The position numbers and the translations under genes are program-made. 64,000 nucleotides of DNA, taken from Solirubrobacteraceae bacterium. Its GTDB lineage: Bacteria > Actinomycetota > Thermoleophilia > Solirubrobacterales > Solirubrobacteraceae. The stretch lies in assembly GCA_029263125.1 (NCBI GenBank), contig JAJCYD010000029.1:38631-102630 (forward strand). Reading direction: 5' to 3'. Numbering within the stretch: position 1 is the stretch's first letter; the number at the start of each line of letters is the position of its first letter. Positions 18,609 through 28,365 of this stretch are shown in pieces. Below the pieces are notes generated by a model that made no database searches, was not told where the DNA came from, and saw only the letters and a program-made list of their open reading frames with translations.

Positions 18609-19528
18609 GCATCCTCGTCGACGCCGACACGACGTTCATCGTCCAGGGCATCACGGGCCGCGAGGCCATCAACCTCACGCGCGAGTGCCTGGACTACGGC
18701 AGCGGCGCGAAGATCGTCGGCGGTGTCACGCCCGGGCGCAAGGGCCGCAACGTGCATGGCGTGCCGGTCCACGACACGATCGCCGACTGCGTCGAGGCCC
18801 ACGGCAAGCCGATCGACGGCTCGGTCGTCACGGTCCCCCCCGCCTTCACCAAGGACGCGGTCTTCGAGGCGATCGAGAACGACATCAAGCTCATCGTCGT
18901 CGTCACCGAGCGCATCCCGCGCCGCGACGTCGCGCAGATGGTTGAGCTCGCCGCACTGCGCGGCGCGCGCATCATCGGCCCAAATTGCCTGGGCATCATC
19001 GTTCCCGACGTCATCAAGATGGGCGGCATCGGTGGGCCGGCGCGCAACGCTGCCCAGGCCTACACGCCCGGGCCGATCGGCGTCATCAGCCGCTCGGGCG
19101 GCATGACGACGGAGATGTCCTCGACGCTGTCGGCAGCCGGCCTCGGCCAGTCGACCGCGATCTCGATCGGCGGCGACGCCATCATCGGGTCGACCTACGC
19201 CGAGCTCATGCCGCTCTTCGATGCCGACGAGCAGACCGAGGGCATCGTGATCTACACCGAGCCCGGCGGTCGCATGGAGGCCGAGCTGGCAGCCTGGGTG
19301 ACCGAGACCGGCTGCCGCATGCCGATCGTCGCGTTCATGGCCGGGCGCTTCATGGACGAGATGCCGGGCATGAGCTTCGGCCACGCCGGCACGATCGTCG
19401 AAGGCAAGGAAGACACCGCGACCGAGAAGATCGCCCGCCTGGCCGATGCCGGCATCACCGTCGCGGAGGAGATCTCCGAGATCCCGGAGCTCATGCAGTC
19501 CAAGCTGCAAGCGGGGAGCACGGCATGA
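18605..19528 (+). CDS. Succinyl-CoA-synthetase-like alpha subunit
   Basis: CoA-binding and phosphohistidine subunit, 307 residues, partner of the preceding beta subunit. FIVQGITGREAINLT starts the CoA-binding Rossmann domain, VGGVTPGRKG follows, and IGPNCLGII and GVISRSGGMTTE are the standard ligase motifs. The active-site histidine is in FGHAGTIVEG. As with its partner, the sequence is a diverged relative of SucD, and MtkB is the most reasonable analogue given the malyl-CoA lyase upstream. The start and stop both overlap neighbouring genes by four bases (ATGA), indicating a tightly coupled unit. Confidence 0.85.
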   Translation: MSILVDADTTFIVQGITGREAINLTRECLDYGSGAKIVGGVTPGRKGRNVHGVPVHDTIADCVEAHGKPIDGSVVTVPPAFTKDAVFEAIENDIKLIVVVTERIPRRDVAQMVELAALRGARIIGPNCLGIIVPDVIKMGGIGGPARNAAQAYTPGPIGVISRSGGMTTEMSSTLSAAGLGQSTAISIGGDAIIGSTYAELMPLFDADEQTEGIVIYTEPGGRMEAELAAWVTETGCRMPIVAFMAGRFMDEMPGMSFGHAGTIVEGKEDTATEKIARLADAGITVAEEISEIPELMQSKLQAGSTA

Positions 19529-19788
19529 GACGTGATGCGATCTTCATCGGGATCGAGGTCGACCAGGGAGCGCTCGACGAGCACAGCGAGCTGCCCGCGC
19601 ACCTCACGCAGGTCTGCCCGGTCGACATCTACCGGGAAACCGAGGGCGCGCTCGAGATCGTCGCCGAGAACATCGACGAGTGCGTGCTGTGCGGGCTGTG
19701 CCTGGACACCGAGCATCTCGGCGTTGCCGTCGGCGCCGTGAAGGTCATCAAGCTCTACGACGACTGCGCGGTGCTCGGCGCCGAGTAG
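19525..19788 (+). CDS. FixX-like ferredoxin coupled to the CoA-ligase genes
   Basis: An 87-residue protein with four cysteines arranged as one CP (VCPVDIY) followed by CVLCGLC. This layout matches the single [4Fe-4S] cluster of FixX-type ferredoxin-like proteins, where half of the classical 2[4Fe-4S] fold has been lost. FixX proteins pass electrons between ETF and ETF-quinone oxidoreductase. ATG 19525 overlaps the alpha-subunit stop (ATGA). No ETF or 2-oxoacid oxidoreductase gene is in view, so its redox partner is unknown. A redox protein in a CoA-ligase operon is unusual (see findings). Confidence 0.75.
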   Translation: MRRDAIFIGIEVDQGALDEHSELPAHLTQVCPVDIYRETEGALEIVAENIDECVLCGLCLDTEHLGVAVGAVKVIKLYDDCAVLGAE

Positions 19789-19937
19789 CCGGCGATTCCA
19801 TCCGGGTAGGCGTTGCCGTCCCAGCGATCGTGCGACGATCGCGCCGACGTCCGTCATGCTGCCGCCCACCTTGTCGAGCATCTGCTGTCCGGCGACGGTG
19901 TTGAACGCTTGCTTCCCGCGCCGTGACCCGCCGATCC

Positions 19938-20321
19938 TCAGTCTCGGGCGCGGCGGGTCCGCAGGCGCTCCTCCTGCTTCTCCACGACATGGACGATGAG
20001 CTTGAGGATCTCCTGCACGCCTGAGGCCTTCGCCTGACCATAGGTAAAGGCCTCGCGCCAGTCGGCGATGTGCGCCTCCTTGGCCATGACGTTGAAGAAG
20101 GCCCGCGGAACCTGCACGCGCACCCGGGCATCCTCGGCGATGCCCTTGGTGACCTGCACCTCCTCGTCCTTGCCCTGCAGCTCGACGCGGTACATCTGCA
20201 CGTCCCCGCGGCCCTTGAGCTCGACGGCGAACACGAGCTTCAGCGGTGCCAGCGCCGGCACATCGTCGATGAACCGCTCGACGGCGGTCTCGATCAGTCG
20301 CTTGGCGTCGTCGGCTGCCAT
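19938..20321 (-). CDS. SCP2-like sterol-carrier fold protein
   Basis: A 127-residue soluble protein with the alpha/beta layout of SCP2-like lipid-binding domains: strands LKLVFAVELKG and MYRVELQGKD, then ARVRVQVPRAFFNVMAKE, and a C-terminal helix ILKLIVHVVEKQEERLRTRR. It probably holds an acyl chain or similar ligand. It lies next to an acyl-CoA dehydrogenase on the same strand, which fits lipid or acyl-CoA metabolism. The family call is by eye and moderate. Confidence 0.6.
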   Translation of the reverse strand: MAADDAKRLIETAVERFIDDVPALAPLKLVFAVELKGRGDVQMYRVELQGKDEEVQVTKGIAEDARVRVQVPRAFFNVMAKEAHIADWREAFTYGQAKASGVQEILKLIVHVVEKQEERLRTRRARD

Positions 20322-20362
20322 CGGCGAGCAACCCTAGATCATCGGCGGCGCCGCACCCTGCC

Positions 20363-21577
20363 TCAGATCTTGTTGCGCTGCAGGAGCTTCTTGCCGATGA
20401 CCATCTTCTGGATCTCCGACGTGCCCTCGCCGATCAGCAGCAGCGGGGCGTCGCGGTAGAGGCGCTCGATCTCGTATTCCTTGGAGTATCCATAGCCGCC
20501 GTGGATGCGAAAGGACTCCTCGACGCAGAAGCGCCCCGTCTCCGAGGCGAAGAGCTTGGCCATCCCGGCCTCGAGCTCCGAGCTCTCGCCGGCGTCCTTG
20601 AGCCGCGCGGCCTTGCGCGTCAACAGGCGGGCGGCCTCGATCTGGGTGGCCATGTCGGCGAGCTTGAACTGGATCGCCTGGTGCTGAGCGATCGGCTTGC
20701 CGAAGGCCTTGCGCTCCTGTGAGTAGCGCAGCGCGAGCTCCAGCGCCCGCTGGGCGATGCCGACGCCACGCGCGGCGACGTTCGCGCGACCGACCTCCAG
20801 CGCGTCCATCATCTGCACGAAGCCCTTGTTGAGGCCGTCCTCTTCGCCGCCGAGGATGTTCTCCGCCGGGCAGCGGTAGCCGTCGAAGACGAGCTCGGTC
20901 GATTCGACGCCCTTGTAACCCATCTTCTTCAGCGGCGGCGGGACATCAAAGCCCGCCCACTCCCCCGTGTTATGCGAGACGCCCGGTTCCTTCTCGGCGA
21001 CGAAGCACGTCATGCCCTTGTAGCGCGGGTCGGCGTCGGGGTCGGTCTTGACGAGCACGAAGACCAGGCCCGAGCGCAGGCCGTTGGTGACCCACATCTT
21101 CTGCCCATTGATCTCATATGCGCCGTCATCGCGCTTGCGCCCCGTGGCCTTCAGCGCCTGGACGTCGGAGCCCATCTCCGGCTCGGACAGGCTGAAGGCG
21201 GCGCGCAGCTCGCCGGTGGCCATCTGCGGCAGCCACTTCCGGCGCTGCTCCTCGGTCCCGAACTTCATCAGCAGGTAGGAGCCGATGAAGTGCGTGTTGA
21301 CGATCCCCGAGATCGAGATCCAGCCCCGCGAGAGCTCCTCGACGATCATCACGTAGGTCGTCAGGTCCAGGCCCATCCCGCCGTACTCCTCGGGAATCGT
21401 GACCCCGAACAGCCCGAGCTCCTTCATCTGGTCCACGATGTCCTGCGGGAACTCGTCCTCGTGATCGAAGTGCTCGGCGTTGGGCAGGATCTGCTCGTCG
21501 GCGAACTGGCGGATCATCGCGATGATGTCCTTCTGATCGTCGGTGAGCTCTGAGTACGCTGCGGGGGCAAGGGCCAT
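20363..21577 (-). CDS. Acyl-CoA dehydrogenase
   Basis: FAD enzyme that introduces the alpha-beta double bond of an acyl-CoA, passing electrons to ETF. The 404-residue protein has all expected motifs: FGVTIPEEYGGMGLD, AAFSLSEPEMGSD (FAD and substrate contact), KMWVTNGLRSG, RKAFGKPIAQHQAIQFKLADM, and the C-terminal IHGGYGYSKEYEIERLYRDA followed by IGEGTSEIQ with the position of the catalytic glutamate. Chain-length or methylsuccinyl-CoA specificity cannot be judged. It is divergent from the acyl-CoA synthetase at 21674, with a shared 96-base promoter region. Confidence 0.94.
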   Translation of the reverse strand: MALAPAAYSELTDDQKDIIAMIRQFADEQILPNAEHFDHEDEFPQDIVDQMKELGLFGVTIPEEYGGMGLDLTTYVMIVEELSRGWISISGIVNTHFIGSYLLMKFGTEEQRRKWLPQMATGELRAAFSLSEPEMGSDVQALKATGRKRDDGAYEINGQKMWVTNGLRSGLVFVLVKTDPDADPRYKGMTCFVAEKEPGVSHNTGEWAGFDVPPPLKKMGYKGVESTELVFDGYRCPAENILGGEEDGLNKGFVQMMDALEVGRANVAARGVGIAQRALELALRYSQERKAFGKPIAQHQAIQFKLADMATQIEAARLLTRKAARLKDAGESSELEAGMAKLFASETGRFCVEESFRIHGGYGYSKEYEIERLYRDAPLLLIGEGTSEIQKMVIGKKLLQRNKI

Positions 21578-21673
21578 TGCTACACGCTCTCTGTCGTCTG
21601 GGATAGGCCCCGCCAGCTTAACCGCATGGCCCGTTCCGGCCGCCCCCCGTAGCCGTGCCAGACTGCCGACGCG

Positions 21674-23119
21674 ATGGCCAACTTCGCCCGCGACGTCGTC
21701 GAGGCCGCCCCACCTGGTCGCCTGGCGCTCGTCGAGCTGGAGCGCACCGGCGCTCGCTACGAATGGACCTTCGGCGATGTCGCCCGTGCGGCGCGCACGC
21801 TGGCGGCGCATATCCACGAGCGCGGCGTGCGGCGCGGGGACACGGTGCTGACCCTCGCCGGCAACCAGCCCGACTGGGTCGTGGCGATGGTCGCCTGCTT
21901 TCGCCAGGGCTACGTGGTGCTGCCCTGCAACGAGCAGCTTCGCTCCAAGGACCTGCGCCTGCGGTTGTCGGTGTGCCCGCCAGCACTGGTCGTGTGCGAC
22001 GGTCGCAACGCGGACGTGCTCGCCCGGGCAGGCTGGAACGGACCGACGATCTGGGTGCCGGGCGCCATGCACTGGCCCGAGCGCGAGCCGCCGCCCGTCG
22101 CCGATCTCGCGCCGACCGATCCCGTGCTGATCACCTTCACGAGCGGCACGGCGGGTGAGCCGAAGGCCGTCGTCCACGGCCAGCGCTACCTCACCGGCCA
22201 GGCGCTGCAGGCCGAGCATTGGCTCGCGCCGCGACCCGGCGACCTCGTCTGGTGCACGGCAGCCAGCGGCTGGAGCAAGTCGGCGCGCAACGTCTTCGTC
22301 GCGCCGTGGATCCGGGGAGCGGCCGCGTTGCTGCACGACGCGCGCTTTGACCCCCACGAGCGCCTGGAGATCCTGCGGCGCGAGCGCGTGAACGTCCTGT
22401 GCATGGCGCCGACGGAGTACCGGGTCATCGCCAAGCGCGTGACGCTGGGCCCGTGCGATGGACTGCGCGGGCTCGTGGCCGCGGGCGAGGCGCTCAACCC
22501 CGAGGTGCTGCACGTGTGGCAGGACGCCACGGGCCTTGCGATCCGCGACGGCTACGGGCAGACCGAGACCGGCCAGCTCACCGGCGTGGCACCCGGCGAC
22601 GAGGTCCGGCCCGGCTCGATGGGACGAGCGCTTCCCGGCGTCGGTGTGTCGATCGACGACGGGGAGCTCATCGTCGATCCGACCACGGTCCCGACCTTCT
22701 TCCTCGGCTACGCGGGAGACGCGCCGCCCATCGGCCCGTGGCGCACCGGCGACCGGGTCACGCGCGACGACGAGGGCTACCTGTACTTCGAGGGCCGCAC
22801 GGACGACGTGATCATCTCCTCGGGCTACCGGATCGGCCCCTTCGAGGTCGAATCGGCACTCGTCGCCCACGAGGCGGTCGCCGAAGCCGCCGTGGTGGCG
22901 GCGCCCGACGACGAGCGTGGTTCGGTGGTGCGCGCGGTGGTCGTCCTGCGCGACGGCTTCGCGCCGTCAGACGATCTGGCCCGCGCGCTGCAGGAGCACG
23001 TCAAGGCGCAGACCGCGCCCTACAAGTACCCGCGGCGCATCGACTTCGCCGGCGAACTGCCCAAGACCGCCAGTGGCAAGGTCAGGCGGGCGCTGCTGCG
23101 CGAGACGACGAGCGCTTGA
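21674..23119 (+). CDS. AMP-dependent acyl-CoA synthetase
   Basis: Activates a carboxylic acid to its CoA thioester through an acyl-adenylate. The 481-residue length is at the short end for the family. Motifs run in order: FTSGTAGEPKAVVH (phosphate loop), DGYGQTETGQ, TGDRVTRDDEGYLYFEGRTDDVI (hinge), and PKTASGKVRR with the C-terminal catalytic lysine. The acid is probably medium-chain or short-branched, as in other ACSM-like members, but this is weakly supported. It begins 96 bases from the divergent acyl-CoA dehydrogenase, a natural partner in beta-oxidation. Confidence 0.92.
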   Translation: MANFARDVVEAAPPGRLALVELERTGARYEWTFGDVARAARTLAAHIHERGVRRGDTVLTLAGNQPDWVVAMVACFRQGYVVLPCNEQLRSKDLRLRLSVCPPALVVCDGRNADVLARAGWNGPTIWVPGAMHWPEREPPPVADLAPTDPVLITFTSGTAGEPKAVVHGQRYLTGQALQAEHWLAPRPGDLVWCTAASGWSKSARNVFVAPWIRGAAALLHDARFDPHERLEILRRERVNVLCMAPTEYRVIAKRVTLGPCDGLRGLVAAGEALNPEVLHVWQDATGLAIRDGYGQTETGQLTGVAPGDEVRPGSMGRALPGVGVSIDDGELIVDPTTVPTFFLGYAGDAPPIGPWRTGDRVTRDDEGYLYFEGRTDDVIISSGYRIGPFEVESALVAHEAVAEAAVVAAPDDERGSVVRAVVVLRDGFAPSDDLARALQEHVKAQTAPYKYPRRIDFAGELPKTASGKVRRALLRETTSA

Positions 23120-23127
23120 TTACAAGG

Positions 23128-23508
23128 TCAGGCTCGTTGCTCCGTGCCGTCCTCCAGGGCCGATGCGATCGATGCGACGTCATCGAGCTCACCGATCGCG
23201 ACGCTCATGACGAGCTGGTACGCGTCGTCGTTGGAGAACGTCAGGCGGACTCCGTTGAGGCCGTAGAACGCGATCGTCGCAGCAAGAGCCAGCGGCTTGT
23301 TGCCATCGACCAGCGCGTGGTTGCGAGCCAGAGAATGCAACAGGGCGGCCGCATTCTCGTGGATGCTCGGGTACGCATCCTCGCCGAAGACGGTCGTCCG
23401 CGGACTGGCCAGTGCCGACTCGAGCAGACCATGGTCCCTGACGACGGGCGAGATCCCAAGCGCGCGTTGTGCAACATGCAGCGCGGCGTCATGATCGAGG
23501 TAGATCAC
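23128..23508 (-). CDS. Doc-type (Fic family) toxin with an altered active-site motif
   Basis: A 126-residue death-on-curing protein: HGLLESALASPRTTVFGEDAYPSIHENAAALLHSLARNHALVDGNKPLAL. The Fic/Doc catalytic loop usually reads H-x-F/L-x-D/N-G-N-K/G-R; here the last residue is Pro, not Arg, so phosphoryl transfer may be weakened. The GTG start at 23508 overlaps the TGA of a short upstream frame by four bases (GTGA), as expected for antitoxin-toxin coupling, but that upstream frame is only a fragment (next entry). It is convergent with the acyl-CoA synthetase, 8 bases apart. Confidence 0.8.
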   Translation of the reverse strand: MIYLDHDAALHVAQRALGISPVVRDHGLLESALASPRTTVFGEDAYPSIHENAAALLHSLARNHALVDGNKPLALAATIAFYGLNGVRLTFSNDDAYQLVMSVAIGELDDVASIASALEDGTEQRA

Positions 23509-23573
23509 TCGCCCAGGCGCTTGAGCGCTTCCGCGTAGCGCGGCAACTCCTCGCCGAGCACCTCACGCCGCGA
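23505..23573 (-). pseudogene. C-terminal fragment of the Doc antitoxin, directly after ridA
   Basis: Immediately after the ridA stop codon, and in the same frame, come 22 codons reading SRREVLGEELPRYAEALKRLGE and then a TGA that overlaps the doc GTG start. A helix of this sort is a typical antitoxin C-terminus that plugs the toxin. No DNA-binding domain precedes it, and the only possible start (GTG 23561) would give 18 residues. The antitoxin therefore appears to have lost its N-terminal part where ridA now ends. Confidence 0.6.
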
Positions 23574-23969
23574 TCAGCTCGACAGCGCCACGACCGCCTC
23601 GATCTCGACCTGCGCGCCCTTGGGCAGCGCCGCCACGCCGACGACCACGCGCGCCGGCGGGTCGCTCTCAAAGAACGTGCCGTACGCCTCGTTGACCTCG
23701 GCGAACGCTCCGGCCAGGTCCGTCAGGTAGACCGTGCAGCGCACGGCGTCTGCGAGCGTCGCGCCGGCGGCAGCGCAGACGGCGGTCAAATTCTCCAGGC
23801 AGCGCGTGGCCTGCTCGGCGGGCGTGTCGCCAACCAGCTCGCCGGAGTCGGCATCCAGCGGGATCTGGCCGGAGCAGAACAACAGGTCGCCGGCCCGGAC
23901 GGCATGGCTGTAGGGACCGATGGCGGCGGGGGCGCCGATCGCGGTGATCGGCTCGCGATGCTGAGACAC
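23574..23969 (-). CDS. ridA: RidA-family enamine/imine deaminase
   Basis: A 131-residue YjgF/YER057c/UK114 protein that hydrolyses reactive 2-aminoacrylate and related enamines. [25 protein letters not shown] is the standard opening. The conserved arginine that holds the substrate carboxylate lies in [27 protein letters not shown]. The start is GTG 23969. The conserved G-Q-I-P segment and terminal glutamate are present, so it is probably active. It is divergent from the YyaL-type gene by 58 bases. Confidence 0.92.
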   Translation of the reverse strand: MSQHREPITAIGAPAAIGPYSHAVRAGDLLFCSGQIPLDADSGELVGDTPAEQATRCLENLTAVCAAAGATLADAVRCTVYLTDLAGAFAEVNEAYGTFFESDPPARVVVGVAALPKGAQVEIEAVVALSS

Positions 23970-24027
23970 GTTGGCTCCTGGACGTTGTGCTCGGGTGAGT
24001 CGGGGAAGCTATCGCTACGTTGGACCG

Positions 24028-26004
<1,977 letters not shown>

Positions 26005-26023
26005 TGCGCTAGAACCTCGCCGC

Positions 26024-28087
26024 ATGGGATCGATCTTCGCCGTCGTCGCCGGCCGCAAGGCGAAGTGGCTCGTGGCGCTCATCTGGATCGCGATCGTCGG
26101 CGTGGCTTTCGGCGCGGATCTGGTCACGAAGTTCTCCGACGCCGAGAAGAACGAGTCGACGTCGTTCTTGCCGGGCGACGCCGAGTCGACGAAGGCGCTG
26201 GAGGTCACGACGGACCTGGAGGGCGGCGAGCTCGCGCCGTTGGTGATCGTCTACCGCCGAGAAGGCGGGCTCACGGCCGACGACCGGGCCGTGATCGCGC
26301 GCGATCGAGCCGTCTTCAACCGCAAGCAGCTTCGCGCCACATCGCAGTTCGGCAAGCCGACGTTCTCCCCCAAGCGCGACGCGGCCCTGGTCGTCGCGCA
26401 GATCACGAGCGACGGCGAGGCGGACACGATCATCGACCCGGTCGAGGAGGTCCGCGACCGCATCGACAACCACGGCGGCGGCCTGGAGTCCAAGGTGACC
26501 GGCGGCGCCGGCTTCTCGGCCGACGCGATCAAGGTCTTCGAGGGCATCAACGGCACGCTCGTGCTGGCGGCGTTCCTGCTGGTGCTGATCCTGCTGATCC
26601 TGATCTATCGCAGCCCGATCTTCTGGATCGTCCCGCTGCTGTCGGTCGGCTTCGCGGAGATCGCCACGCGGGCGCTGGGCTACGAGCTGACGACGCTCGG
26701 CGTGACGATCAACGGGCAGTCCTCGTCGATCCTGTCGATCCTCGTGCTGGGAGCCGGCACCGACTATGCGCTGCTGCTCGTCTCCCGATATCGCGAGGAA
26801 CTGCGCCGGCACACCGACCGCCATGACGCGATGGCGCTCGCGCTGAAGACGGCTGGTCCCGCGATCTTCGCCTCGGGCATGACCGTCATCGCGGCGTTGC
26901 TGTGCCTGACGCTCGCAGAGGTCAACGGGACCTCGGGGCTCGGGCCGATCGGCGCGCTCGGCATCGCCGTCGCCATGCTGGCAATGCTGACCCTGCTGCC
27001 GGCGCTGCTGGTGATCTTCGGCCGCTGGTTGTTCTGGCCCTTCGTCCCGCGCTATGACGCTGGCGCATCCGCCGAGAACACCGGCCCCTGGCGCCGTCTG
27101 GGCGACGGTATCGCCAAGCGCCCGCGCCGCGTCTGGGTCGGTGTGGTTGCGCTGCTCGCGGTGTTCTCGCTGGGCCTGTTGAACTTCGACGACGGGCTCA
27201 CGCAGGGCAACTCCTTCCGCGACGACGTCGAAGCCGTGCAGGGCCAGAAGCTGCTCAACGCCTCCTTCCCAAGCGGAGCCAACGCGCCGACGGACGTCGT
27301 CGTGCGCGATCTCTTGAAGACCGAGGGCGTGCGCAGCGCCGTGGCCGCGGTGCCGGGGGTCGTCTCCGTCGAGCCGGCGCAACGCAGCTCGGACACGATC
27401 CTGCTGAAGGCGGTGCTCGAGCCCGAGCCGTTCTCGACGGACGCGTTCGCGCTGATCCCGACGATCCGCGACGCGGCCAAGCAGGCAGGCGGTCCGCAGA
27501 CGCTCGTTGGTGGTGCCACCGCAGTCGAAGCGGACCTGCGCGATGCCGCCGCGCGCGACACGCGCCTGATCGTGCCCGTGGCGCTGCTCGTGGTCTTCCT
27601 CATCCTCATGGTGCTGTTGCGAGCGGTCGTCGCCCCGCTGCTGCTGATCGGAACCGTGATCCTGTCGTTCCTGGCCGCGCTGGGCGTGGGCGCCGTCGTC
27701 TTCGACGTGATCTTCGGATTCCCCGGATCGGACCCGTCGCTGCCGCTGTTCGCGTTCGTGTTCCTCGTCGCGTTGGGGATCGACTACAACATCTTCCTCA
27801 TGGCACGCGTGCGCGAGGAGACGGGCCGCGTCGGCACGAGCCAGGGCATGGTGCGCGGCCTGGCGGTCACCGGCGGCGTCATCACGTCCGCCGGGATCGT
27901 GCTGGCCGGGACGTTCTCGGTGCTCGGCGTGCTCCCGCTCGTGTTCCTGACGGAGATCGGGTTCGTCGTCGCGTTCGGCGTCCTGCTGGACACGTTCATC
28001 GTGCGCTCGATCCTCGTGCCAGCGCTCGTCCTCGACGTGGGCCGCAAGGTCTGGTGGCCGTCGAGCCTGGCCAAGGGCCAGCGCTAA
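26024..28087 (+). CDS. MMPL-family RND-like membrane transporter
   Basis: A 687-residue permease with two copies of the MMPL module: an N-terminal helix, an exported domain of about 150 residues, a cluster of five spans, and then the same again. Hallmarks are GAGTDYALLLVSRYREELRR in the first half and ALGIDYNIFLMARVREE in the second, both holding the aspartate of the proton relay between spans 4 and 5 of each half. Such proteins export lipids or small lipophilic molecules; the cargo here is unknown. It begins 19 bases after the YyaL-type gene and may be co-transcribed. Confidence 0.92.
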   Translation: MGSIFAVVAGRKAKWLVALIWIAIVGVAFGADLVTKFSDAEKNESTSFLPGDAESTKALEVTTDLEGGELAPLVIVYRREGGLTADDRAVIARDRAVFNRKQLRATSQFGKPTFSPKRDAALVVAQITSDGEADTIIDPVEEVRDRIDNHGGGLESKVTGGAGFSADAIKVFEGINGTLVLAAFLLVLILLILIYRSPIFWIVPLLSVGFAEIATRALGYELTTLGVTINGQSSSILSILVLGAGTDYALLLVSRYREELRRHTDRHDAMALALKTAGPAIFASGMTVIAALLCLTLAEVNGTSGLGPIGALGIAVAMLAMLTLLPALLVIFGRWLFWPFVPRYDAGASAENTGPWRRLGDGIAKRPRRVWVGVVALLAVFSLGLLNFDDGLTQGNSFRDDVEAVQGQKLLNASFPSGANAPTDVVVRDLLKTEGVRSAVAAVPGVVSVEPAQRSSDTILLKAVLEPEPFSTDAFALIPTIRDAAKQAGGPQTLVGGATAVEADLRDAAARDTRLIVPVALLVVFLILMVLLRAVVAPLLLIGTVILSFLAALGVGAVVFDVIFGFPGSDPSLPLFAFVFLVALGIDYNIFLMARVREETGRVGTSQGMVRGLAVTGGVITSAGIVLAGTFSVLGVLPLVFLTEIGFVVAFGVLLDTFIVRSILVPALVLDVGRKVWWPSSLAKGQR

Positions 28088-28112
28088 GGGGCGGTCGCTC
28101 GCGCAGGGGCGG

Positions 28113-28346
28113 TCAGTCTGCGGCGTCGGCGGCTTCGACGGCCGCCATCGCGCCCTGAAAGCCGATCTTCGAATGCGTCCCGTCGCAGAACGGCTTGTTC
28201 TTCGAGCCGCCGCAGCGACACAGGAAGACCGGATCGCGCTCGGAGCCGGGCACCGGCTGCCCCGTCGCATCGTCGGTCATCGAGATGCCGCCCATGACCT
28301 TCAGCGGGCCGTTGTCGATGATCAGGACGGTCACGTCGTCGGACAT
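28113..28346 (-). CDS. CDGSH iron-sulphur domain protein
   Basis: A 77-residue protein with the CDGSH [2Fe-2S] signature: CRCGGSKNKPFCDGTH, in which three Cys and one His hold the cluster. A short beta domain (VTVLIIDNGPLKVMGG) precedes it. It is soluble with no membrane anchor, so it is a bacterial mitoNEET-like protein with a redox-sensing or cluster-transfer role. Start ATG 28346. It lies 19 bases downstream of glutamine synthetase on the same strand, and is probably in its operon. Confidence 0.92.
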   Translation of the reverse strand: MSDDVTVLIIDNGPLKVMGGISMTDDATGQPVPGSERDPVFLCRCGGSKNKPFCDGTHSKIGFQGAMAAVEAADAAD

Positions 28347-28365
28347 CCGGTGGGGCTCCTTGCTC

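Noticed and set aside
19789..19937. - strand words (MLDKVGGSMTDVGAIVARSLG) after the SCP2-like gene's stop
   Set aside because: They look coding for about 30 residues but then run antisense through the ferredoxin gene with no stop. There is no supported start, so I left them unannotated; a frameshifted tail of the SCP2-like protein is possible.
26009..28270. A 753-residue - frame antisense to the MMPL gene
   Set aside because: Highly charged, repetitive composition (RDRRQ, EHEREHAEH) is typical of an antisense shadow; the + strand gene has clear MMPL motifs.
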